Shown: piece by piece, positions 57,762-64,000 of the stretch
Numbering within the stretch: position 1 is the first letter of the stretch
Layout: every line of letters starts with the position of its first letter
Origin: [Pseudomonas] carboxydohydrogena
GTDB taxonomy: Bacteria > Pseudomonadota > Alphaproteobacteria > Rhizobiales > Xanthobacteraceae
Length of the DNA: 64,000 bases
Assembly: GCF_029030725.1 (NCBI RefSeq)
Contig: NZ_CP113162.1
Location: 186,001 to 250,000, forward strand
Reading direction: 5' to 3'
The notes under the pieces: generated by a model
What the model was told of the DNA's origin: nothing
Database searches by the model: none
The model's input: only the letters and a program-made list of their open reading frames with translations
Program-made: the position numbers and the translations under genes

Positions 57762-58436
57762 TTATTGCACCGGCGGATCGCCCGAGGTCTGCTTCTTGGC
57801 GAGGTCCATCTGCGTCACCGCGATCAGGATTTCGGCGCGGGTCTTGAGGTCGGGCGCTTCCAGCAGCGCCTGCTTCTCGGCGGGGCCGTAAGGCGACATC
57901 ATCGCCAGCGCGTTGACCAGCGCCTCGTTGGGCGCTGCGCGGATGCCGTCCCAGTCCACCTTCAGCGAGTTGGCCTTGAGGAATTTGGTGAGGGTGTCGA
58001 GCACGGCGTCGCGGTCGACCTCGTCCTCGCCCTTGCGCGCGACGAAATCGTCGATGAAGGGAAAGAAATCGACCTTGCACTGGCGATAGGGCGTCAGCAC
58101 CGTCAGTTCATCGACCACCTGAAAGCGCGCGATGCCCGTCAGTTCGAGAATGTAGCGCCCGTCGCCGGTCTCGCCGAACTGCGTGATGCGGCCGACGCAG
58201 CCGACGCGAAACAGTTTCGGATGCTCCTCGCTTTGCGAATGCGCGGCGTCGGGCTGGATGATGCCGATCATGCGGTGGCCGTCGCGCAGGGCGTCGTCCA
58301 CCATTTCGAGATAGCGCGGCTCGAAAATGTTCAGCGGCATCTGCCCGCGCGGCAGCAACAGCGCGCCGGAGAGCGGAAACACCGGGATGGTTTCGGGAAG
58401 ATCGCCCGGCCCGTGATATTCGGAATTGATGGCCAT
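57762..58436 (-). CDS. LON substrate-binding (LAN) domain protein
   Basis: 224 residues. ETIPVFPLSGALLLPRGQMPLNIFEPRYLEM is the classical start of a Lon N-terminal domain, and no ATPase or protease part follows. Such proteins are common in alphaproteobacteria beside the thioredoxin/CnoX gene. Presumably they bind unfolded proteins or regulate proteolysis; not proven. ATG 58436 has GGGGA upstream. Confidence 0.92.
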   Translation of the reverse strand: MAINSEYHGPGDLPETIPVFPLSGALLLPRGQMPLNIFEPRYLEMVDDALRDGHRMIGIIQPDAAHSQSEEHPKLFRVGCVGRITQFGETGDGRYILELTGIARFQVVDELTVLTPYRQCKVDFFPFIDDFVARKGEDEVDRDAVLDTLTKFLKANSLKVDWDGIRAAPNEALVNALAMMSPYGPAEKQALLEAPDLKTRAEILIAVTQMDLAKKQTSGDPPVQ

Positions 58437-58464
58437 TCGACTGATCCCCGCCAGCTTTGCGCGA

Positions 58465-59370
58465 TCACGAGAACAGAATGGTGGACAGGCGCTTGCGGGC
58501 ATCCACGGTGGCCTCGTCCTCGCCGCCCCATGCCTCGAAGAATTGCAGAAGCTGTTTGCGCGCGCCGTCCTCGTTCCACTTGCGGTCGCGCCTGACGATT
58601 TCCAGCAGATGATTGGCGGCGTCGCCGCGTGCGTTCTTGGCGTTCAGCGCGATGGCGAGATCGTAGCGCGCCTGATGGTCGAGCGGATTGGCGGCGACCT
58701 TCTGCTCAAGCTCCGCGACCGGGCCGACCGATTGCGCCTGCTCGGCGAGATCGAGCATCGACTGCGCGGCGGCAACGGCGGCATCATTGCGCTTCGCCTC
58801 CGGCACCATGGCGAGCGTCTGTTTGGCCTGCTCGAGCGAGCCCGCGACGACATAACAGCGCGCCAGCCCGGCCATCGCCGGAACGCTGGTTGAATCCTGC
58901 GCCAGCACTTCGGCATAGATCTCGGCGGCGGTGGCGGCGTCGCCCTCGGCCAGATGCGCCTCCGCTTCCGCGATCAGGTCGGCGTCGCCGCCCGGCATGC
59001 CCTTGGTCAGCTTGTCGATGAAGGCGTTGATCTGGCTTTCCGGCTGCGCGCCCATGAAGCCGTCGGCGGGCTGACCATTGACGAAGGCGATCACTGCCGG
59101 AATCGACTGGATGCCCATCTGCCCCGGGATCGCCGGATGATCGTCGATGTTCATCTTGACGAGCTTGACCTTGCCTTTGGCGGCGCGCACCGCCTTCTCG
59201 ATGATCGGCGTGAGCTGCTTGCACGGGCCGCACCATGGGGCCCAGAAATCGATCAGCACCGGCTGGCGCTTGGATTCCTCGATCACGTCCTGCACGAAGG
59301 TCTGCGTTGTGGTGTCCTTGATGAGGTCCGGTCCAGCGCCTGTGGCGGCGTCGTTATCGAGTATCGTCAC
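58465..59370 (-). CDS. CnoX/YbbN-type thioredoxin-TPR co-chaperone
   Basis: 301 residues: thioredoxin domain (about 20-125) with FWAPWCGPC at 42-50, active-site Cys pair present, then four tetratricopeptide-like helix pairs (about 130-300). E. coli CnoX (YbbN) lacks the second Cys; here both are present, so redox activity is possible. Members protect proteins from aggregation and pass them to GroEL/DnaK. First gene of a leftward operon with the Lon-N and Trm112 genes. Confidence 0.92.
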   Translation of the reverse strand: MTILDNDAATGAGPDLIKDTTTQTFVQDVIEESKRQPVLIDFWAPWCGPCKQLTPIIEKAVRAAKGKVKLVKMNIDDHPAIPGQMGIQSIPAVIAFVNGQPADGFMGAQPESQINAFIDKLTKGMPGGDADLIAEAEAHLAEGDAATAAEIYAEVLAQDSTSVPAMAGLARCYVVAGSLEQAKQTLAMVPEAKRNDAAVAAAQSMLDLAEQAQSVGPVAELEQKVAANPLDHQARYDLAIALNAKNARGDAANHLLEIVRRDRKWNEDGARKQLLQFFEAWGGEDEATVDARKRLSTILFS

Positions 59371-59529
59371 GTCGTTTCATCCCGGCTGATGGCTGTGGTC
59401 GGGCACGTTTACCATGCCCGGTCCTAAAATGGCGGCGAAAGTGACGATTTCAATCGGGGAAGCGCTTGAAATCGTTCCCGAACATGAACTTAAAGCCCAT
59501 GCCGGGGTCAAAAAGACCGGCTTTCTCTG

Positions 59530-59558
59530 TTGCATTGCCACGCGGGGTTTGGCATAGG
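59530..59558 (+). promoter_or_regulatory. Candidate promoter of tRNA-Gly
   Basis: TTGCAT and CATAGG separated by 17 bases, 35 bases before the mature tRNA. Moderate match. Confidence 0.35.
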
Positions 59559-59592
59559 TTGCGCCCGGCGGCGCGAGCCGCCCATTTCTGAT

Positions 59593-59667
<75 letters not shown>

Positions 59668-59705
59668 GAATCTTCCAGCCATGCGAAGAAAATTGGCAAC
59701 CACGC

Positions 59706-59735
59706 AAGCCGCCGCAAGGCGGCTTCGTCGTTTTT
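59706..59735 (+). terminator. Terminator after tRNA-Gly
   Basis: AAGCCGCC, loop GCAA, GGCGGCTT (perfect 8-bp stem), then CGTCG and five T. Confidence 0.75.
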
Positions 59736-59792
59736 GCGTACCCGACTTTTGGTTCCTTCGGCGTTATTATCGGCGAGACCGGAGGCAAGGCC

Positions 59793-60227
59793 ATGGCGGG
59801 ACGGGATGCGGGAGAGCTGCAACGCTTCATCGATGCGCAGTGGCCGCTTTACGACCGGGTCCTCTGTGAATTGCGCGCCGGACTAAAACGCACGCACTGG
59901 ATGTGGTTCGTGTTTCCGCAGATCGAGGGCCTCGGCCACAGCGCGATGGCGCAGAAATACGCCATCGCCTCGCGCGAGGAAGCGGCGGCCTATCTGAAGC
60001 ATCCCTTGCTCGGCGGGCGATTGGAGGAATGCACGGCGCTGGTCAATGCGGTTGGCGGAAAGTCCGCGCACGGCATCTTCGGCTCGCCCGACGATCTCAA
60101 ATTCGGCTCGTCGATGACATTGTTCGCGCAGGTGGCGAAGGGCCACAGCCTGTTTCACGAGGCGATTGAAAAATATTTCGGCGGACGGTTTGATGAAGCA
60201 ACGCTCGCAAGGATCGGAAGGTCATGA
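59793..60227 (+). CDS. DUF1810 family protein
   Basis: 144 residues. LQRFIDAQ, VLCELRAGLKRTHWMWFVFPQ and GLGHSAMAQKYAI are diagnostic of DUF1810. The biochemical role is unknown; related NADAR/DUF1810-type proteins are thought to act on ADP-ribose or nucleotide metabolites. Its stop overlaps the yjbQ start by four bases. Confidence 0.9.
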   Translation: MAGRDAGELQRFIDAQWPLYDRVLCELRAGLKRTHWMWFVFPQIEGLGHSAMAQKYAIASREEAAAYLKHPLLGGRLEECTALVNAVGGKSAHGIFGSPDDLKFGSSMTLFAQVAKGHSLFHEAIEKYFGGRFDEATLARIGRS

Positions 60228-60694
60228 AAATCAGCGGACACCGCTCGCGCATTGCTACCGTCAAGCCCGGGCTGATCGTCACATCCGCGCTGACGGTGAA
60301 GACGCCGGGGCGCGGCTTCTTCGACATCACCGCCGAAGCTCGCGATTTTCTGCGGGAGGCGCAGGCGGCGGCCGGCGCACTGACGCTGTTTGTGCGCCAC
60401 ACCTCGGCATCGCTCACGATTCAGGAAAATGCCGATCCCGACGTGCTGACCGACCTCGCCGATGCGCTCGACCGTCTCGCGCCGGAAAACGGCGGCTGGA
60501 TTCACGGCAGCGAAGGCCCCGACGACATGCCCGCCCACATCAAGACCATGCTGACGTCATGCAGCGTGCAGGTGCCGGTGGAGAGCGCGGAGATGATGCT
60601 AGGCACATGGCAGGGCATCTATTTGATCGAGCATCGCGCGCAGCCGCACCGCCGCGAGATCGTGCTGCAATTCATCGGCAGCGCGTTGCCCTAG
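60224..60694 (+). CDS. yjbQ: YjbQ/UPF0047 protein
   Basis: 156 residues. LFVRHTSASLTIQENADPDV and LGTWQGIYLIEHR are typical of UPF0047, small beta-barrel trimers with a conserved His site; E. coli YjbQ shows weak thiamine-phosphate synthase activity. Coupled to the DUF1810 gene (ATGA). Convergent with the DUF2239 gene, overlapping its 3' end by four bases. Confidence 0.92.
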   Translation: MKISGHRSRIATVKPGLIVTSALTVKTPGRGFFDITAEARDFLREAQAAAGALTLFVRHTSASLTIQENADPDVLTDLADALDRLAPENGGWIHGSEGPDDMPAHIKTMLTSCSVQVPVESAEMMLGTWQGIYLIEHRAQPHRREIVLQFIGSALP

Positions 60695-61275
60695 ATCGTT
60701 GCGGAGACGGAAGCTCCGTCGAACAGATCCGACGCCAGCCGCTCGACGTGGCGGCGCACGTCCGTCGGCCAGTCCGCGATCAGCGCATGAAAGCGCGCGC
60801 CGTCATTGGCGTAGAGCGCGCGGAGCACATCCTCGTAATGCGGCTTGTTGCCCGCGATGGCCGACAGAAAACGATGCACCGATTCCTGGCGCTCGCGTGC
60901 TTCATCTTTGGCGGCGGTCTTGCGCCGCGCGTCCTCGATCAGCTTTCGCAGCGTGACCGACGCGCCGCCGGGTTGCGCGGCGAGCCATTCCCAGTGGCGC
61001 GGCAATAGCGTGACCTCGCGGGCGACGACGCCGAGTTTCGGCCGGCCCGGCCCGCGCGGGGCCGGTTCGGGAGACAATGTGTTTTTGAGCCGCATGGTGA
61101 CGTCCGCGACCGAGCCGCGAAAGTCGATTTCGACCGGGCGGCTGGTCTCAAGGTCGAACAGCAGGATCCGGCTCTGGGGCGACAGGATCTGTTTGACCCG
61201 CGCGGCGACGTCCACGATGTCGCCGGAGGCGACGCAGCGGTCTTCGTCGAACGCGATAATCTGGGCAAAAGGCAT
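60691..61275 (-). CDS. DUF2239 family protein
   Basis: 194 residues, soluble. RILLFDLETSRPVEIDFRG near 37-55 and the segment PRGPGRPKLGVVAREVTLLP around 73-92 are typical of DUF2239; the GRPKLG part is basic like an AT-hook, and VTLLPRHWEWLAAQPGGAS is conserved. Function unknown; DNA binding is a possibility raised by the basic motif. It has its own strong promoter with an inverted-repeat operator, see 61306-61348. Confidence 0.88.
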   Translation of the reverse strand: MPFAQIIAFDEDRCVASGDIVDVAARVKQILSPQSRILLFDLETSRPVEIDFRGSVADVTMRLKNTLSPEPAPRGPGRPKLGVVAREVTLLPRHWEWLAAQPGGASVTLRKLIEDARRKTAAKDEARERQESVHRFLSAIAGNKPHYEDVLRALYANDGARFHALIADWPTDVRRHVERLASDLFDGASVSATI

Positions 61276-61305
61276 GACAAACCGAATGGTTGTGACGATG
61301 CCGAT

Positions 61306-61334
61306 GATATACCCGGGTAAAATTAAGCTGTCAA
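61306..61334 (-). promoter_or_regulatory. Strong sigma-70 promoter of the DUF2239 gene
   Basis: Read leftward: TTGACA (plus 61329-61334), 17 bases, TATATC (plus 61306-61311). The spacer includes TACCCGGGTA. The transcript start would be near 61300, about 25 bases before the start codon. Confidence 0.7.
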
Positions 61335-61348
61335 TATTATCCGGGTAT
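61309..61348. promoter_or_regulatory. Inverted ACCCGG motif pair (operator candidate)
   Basis: ATACCCGG at 61309-61316 and CCGGGTAT at 61341-61348 are perfectly inverted. Longer: the left copy reads ATACCCGGGTAAAATT, and the right copy, read leftward, ATACCCGGATAATATT (14/16 identical). One copy lies in the promoter spacer, the other upstream of -35, overlapping the stop of the SDR gene. The arrangement suggests a dimeric or looping regulator. Confidence 0.6.
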
Positions 61349-62229
61349 TATTTTGGAAGGCCCGGTAGCTTGCCGAGCACGACGCCCGGCGGCGGGGTGT
61401 CGTCGTCCGGCACGAAAAGGTCCGGCATCAGCGGCACCGAGGCATCGACTCTATAAGGCTCGAAATCGGTGACGCCTTCGGCGGCGAGCACTTTGTCGTC
61501 GATGCAGAAGTGTCCGGTGAAATCTCGCGCCGGCCTGGTGAGAATGACGTGCGCGGCGTCCGCCACGATCTGCGGTTTGCGGCTGGCGCGCACCATCGCC
61601 TCGCCGCCGAGCAGGTTGCCGACCGCTGCGGTGGCAATCGTGGTGCGTGGCCACAGCGCGTTGACCGCGATGCCGTCGTCCTTCAGTTCGCCGGCGAGGC
61701 CGAGCACGCACATGCTCATGCCGAATTTCGCCATGGTGTAGGCGGTCGAGGGCGCGAACCATTTCTCCCGCATGTCGAGCGGCGGCGACAGCATCAGGAT
61801 GTGCGGGTTCGCGGCTGTCTTCAAATGCGGGATGCAGGTCTTGGAAACCAGAAACGTGCCTCGCGTATTGATCGCCATCATCAGGTCGAAACGTTTCATC
61901 TCGGTCGCCTGCACCGGCGTGAGACTGATGGCGCTGGCGTTGTTGATGCAGATATCGATGCCGCCGAACTCATTCACGGTCTGATCGACGGCGGCGATCA
62001 CCTGCGCCTCGTCGCGGATATCGCAGGCGACGGGCAACGCGCGGCCGCCCGCCTGTTCGATCTCCTTCGCGGCCGTGAAAATCGTGCCTTCGAGCCTCTG
62101 TTGCGGCGTCGTGGTCTTCGCGGCGATGGCGATATTGGCGCCGTCGCGCGCCGCGCGCCTGGCGATCGCAAGGCCGATGCCCCGGCTGCCGCCGGTGATG
62201 AACAGCGTCTTGCCTTTGAGGGATGTCAT
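61348..62229 (-). CDS. Short-chain dehydrogenase/reductase (HSDL2-like)
   Basis: 293 residues of Rossmann fold. Cofactor motif TGGSRGIG is at 12-19, NNAS in the middle, and the catalytic YxxxK in TAYTMAKFG. The AAKTTTPQQRLEGTI segment and the C-terminal extension resemble HSDL2 and related SDRs; substrate unknown. It is 18 bases after ggt on the same strand. It ends in the operator region of the DUF2239 gene. Confidence 0.9.
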   Translation of the reverse strand: MTSLKGKTLFITGGSRGIGLAIARRAARDGANIAIAAKTTTPQQRLEGTIFTAAKEIEQAGGRALPVACDIRDEAQVIAAVDQTVNEFGGIDICINNASAISLTPVQATEMKRFDLMMAINTRGTFLVSKTCIPHLKTAANPHILMLSPPLDMREKWFAPSTAYTMAKFGMSMCVLGLAGELKDDGIAVNALWPRTTIATAAVGNLLGGEAMVRASRKPQIVADAAHVILTRPARDFTGHFCIDDKVLAAEGVTDFEPYRVDASVPLMPDLFVPDDDTPPPGVVLGKLPGLPK

Positions 62230-62247
62230 GTGGCCTCCCGAATTTGC

Positions 62248-63957
62248 TTAATAACCCGCCGCCTCCGCGCCGCGCGTGCGCGGGTCGGCCGCGCCGAGCC
62301 AGCCGTCTTTCGAAGCCGCAATCGAATTCGCCGAGGTCTGGCCCATCGGCGTCACGAGCGTATGGCCCATGGCGCGCAACGCATCGCGCGTCGCCTGCGG
62401 AAAACCGTGTTCGATCCGCACTTCGTCCGGCATCCACTGATGATGCAACCGTGGCAGGCTGACCGCCTGCGCGATGTTCATGCGATAGTCGAGCGTGTTG
62501 ACGATGACCTGAAGCGTGGTTGAGATGATGCGGCTGCCGCCGGGCGAGCCGGTGACGAGCACGGGCCTGCCATCCTTCAGCACGATGGTCGGGGTCATGG
62601 ACGACAACGGCCGCTTGCCGGGGCCGGGCAGGTTGGCTTCATAGCCGACGAGGCCATAGGCATTGGATGCGCCCGGCGCGGCGGTGAAATCGTCCAGCTC
62701 GTTGTTGAGCAGCACGCCGGTGCCCTCCGCGATGAGGCCGACGCCGTAGCTGAAATTCAGCGTATAGGTGTTGCTGACCGCGTTGCCTTGCGCGTCCACC
62801 ACAGAGAAATGCGTGGTGTTGGTGCCTTCATGCGGCTGCGCGGCGGCCGCCTTCACCGCCGTCGATTTATCGGGGCTGATATCGGCGCGCAGTTGCGCGG
62901 CGTAATCTTTTGAGAGCAATCGTGTCAGCGGCGCTTTGCTGAAAGCCGGATCGCCGAGATAGCGCGCGCGGTCGGCATAGGCGCGTTTCATCGCCTCGAT
63001 CAGCACATGCAGCGAGGCGGGCGTCTGCGCGCCCATCTTGTGCAGATCGAAGCCTTCCAGAATGTTCAGCGTTTCGATCAGCACCGTGCCGCCGGAGGAG
63101 GGCAGCGGCATCGAGACGATGTCATAGCCGCGATAGCTTCCGCGCACCGGCTCGCGCCAGACCGGGCGATAGGCTTTCAGGTCGTCGCGGGTGACGATGC
63201 CGCCCGCCGCCTGAATGGCGCTCGCGAGCTTTTGCGCGACCGGTCCATCGTAAAAGCCGTCCGTTCCATGATCGGCGATGGCTTGCAGCGTGTTCGCAAG
63301 ATCGGGTTGAATAAGTTTATCGCCTTCGCGCAGCGGCGTGCCGTCCGCGCGCGCGAGAAGCGCGGCGCTCGACGGCCATGGCGCGAACCGCTTGCGCGCA
63401 TCGGGCAGCGTGTCGGCGATATCGTCGGTGATCACAAATCCGTCACGCGCGAGCCTGATCGCGGGCAGCAGCAATTCGCGCAGGGTGAAATTGCCCGAGC
63501 CATAGCGTTGCAGCGCGTCAGTCAGTCCCGCGACCGTGCCCGGCACGCCGATGCCGAGCGCGCCGTCGCGCGATTTTGCTGCATCTGGTTTGCCGTCCGG
63601 CCCGAGAAACATCGTCGGCGTGGCGGCGGCGGGTGCGGTCTCGCGGTAATCCAGCGCGAGGTCTTTGTTCTCGCGCGCCAGATGGATCACCATGAAGCCG
63701 CCGCCGCCGATATTGCCCGCGCGCGGATAGGTCACCGCCATCGCGAAGGCGGTCGCGACCGCGGCGTCCACCGCGTTGCCGCCGTGCCTGAGCACATCGG
63801 CGCCGATTTTCGCCGCGATCTTTTCCTGCGCCACCACCATGCCATGGCGGGCGGACGCCGGCTGCGCGTGCATCGGCAGCGACGAGATGCGGGCATCCTG
63901 CGCCGACCCGATGGAGGGCACGAGGATCAGCAGCAAGGCGAGAATGAAACGGCTCAA
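62248..63957 (-). CDS. ggt: Gamma-glutamyltransferase
   Basis: 569 residues: Sec signal peptide (1-19, cleavage after GSA), large subunit with GGNAVDAAVATAFAMAV and a later conserved Arg, then the autocleavage point before catalytic Thr381 in NTTHFSVVD, and the small subunit with PLSSMTPTIVL and GSPGGSRI. It cleaves glutathione and other gamma-glutamyl compounds in the periplasm. Start TTG 63957 has AGGAAG upstream; no other close start. Confidence 0.96.
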   Translation of the reverse strand: MSRFILALLLILVPSIGSAQDARISSLPMHAQPASARHGMVVAQEKIAAKIGADVLRHGGNAVDAAVATAFAMAVTYPRAGNIGGGGFMVIHLARENKDLALDYRETAPAAATPTMFLGPDGKPDAAKSRDGALGIGVPGTVAGLTDALQRYGSGNFTLRELLLPAIRLARDGFVITDDIADTLPDARKRFAPWPSSAALLARADGTPLREGDKLIQPDLANTLQAIADHGTDGFYDGPVAQKLASAIQAAGGIVTRDDLKAYRPVWREPVRGSYRGYDIVSMPLPSSGGTVLIETLNILEGFDLHKMGAQTPASLHVLIEAMKRAYADRARYLGDPAFSKAPLTRLLSKDYAAQLRADISPDKSTAVKAAAAQPHEGTNTTHFSVVDAQGNAVSNTYTLNFSYGVGLIAEGTGVLLNNELDDFTAAPGASNAYGLVGYEANLPGPGKRPLSSMTPTIVLKDGRPVLVTGSPGGSRIISTTLQVIVNTLDYRMNIAQAVSLPRLHHQWMPDEVRIEHGFPQATRDALRAMGHTLVTPMGQTSANSIAASKDGWLGAADPRTRGAEAAGY

Positions 63958-64000
63958 ATGGCAGCTTCCTGTTTCGGGGAATGTCAGAACGCGATAATCA

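Overview
This is a high-GC alphaproteobacterial chromosome segment with almost no accessory DNA. Gene order and protein sequences point to the Rhizobiales, most likely the Bradyrhizobium/Afipia/Rhodopseudomonas/Nitrobacter group. That placement is inferred from an ornithine-lipid acyltransferase gene, alphaproteobacterial-type promoters, and short intergenic palindromes of the kind known in that family. I saw no insertion sequence, prophage, CRISPR array or defence island.

Left part (1-24 kb): the end of hemW; an LppC-like lipoprotein gene divergent from rsmI-yraN-gshB; a PAS-domain protein; a ComM/YifB AAA+ ATPase; a small secreted protein with a large hybrid histidine kinase; and olsB behind a candidate Pho box. 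Next comes a leftward operon, hisB-DUF2628-hisH-hisA-hisF-hisE-coaA, divergent from the protease pair hslV-hslU. These are followed by Smr, mltA and Tim44-like genes, secB, and the leftward set ppsR-maf-coaE-dnaQ.

Centre (24-41 kb): this looks like the replication-origin and centromere region. A 543-bp gene-free, relatively AT-rich stretch lies between ppsR and hemJ, the same neighbourhood as the Caulobacter origin. Downstream are rho, a YyaL-type gene, mnmE, mnmG, rsmG, parA and parB. Four parS sites occur here: three between mnmE and mnmG, and one inside the rsmG reading frame. After parB come a GT39-like glycosyltransferase, holA, lptE and leuS.

Right part (41-64 kb): a diguanylate cyclase lacking an I-site; a YggS protein; an L,D-transpeptidase; a CenR-like response regulator with a cyclic-nucleotide-binding protein; and the leftward group aminotransferase-ftsK-lolA-xth. 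Then follow two successive glnK-amtB pairs, one with a good sigma-54 promoter; tesB; a UbiH-type hydroxylase; Trm112, Lon-N and CnoX-like proteins; tRNA-Gly(GCC); DUF1810-YjbQ; DUF2239 under a strong promoter with inverted ACCCGG motifs; an SDR; and gamma-glutamyltransferase.

Functionally the window groups chromosome start and segregation (candidate oriC, parABS, ftsK, dnaQ, holA), tRNA/rRNA modification (mnmE, mnmG, rsmG, rsmI), envelope biogenesis (lptE, lolA, mltA, LDT, olsB), protein quality control (hslVU, secB, CnoX), histidine and CoA synthesis, and nitrogen sensing (glnK/amtB). The most noteworthy non-coding signals are the candidate origin, the parS set including the coding-embedded copy, the DUF2239 promoter/operator, the olsB Pho box and the palindromic repeats.
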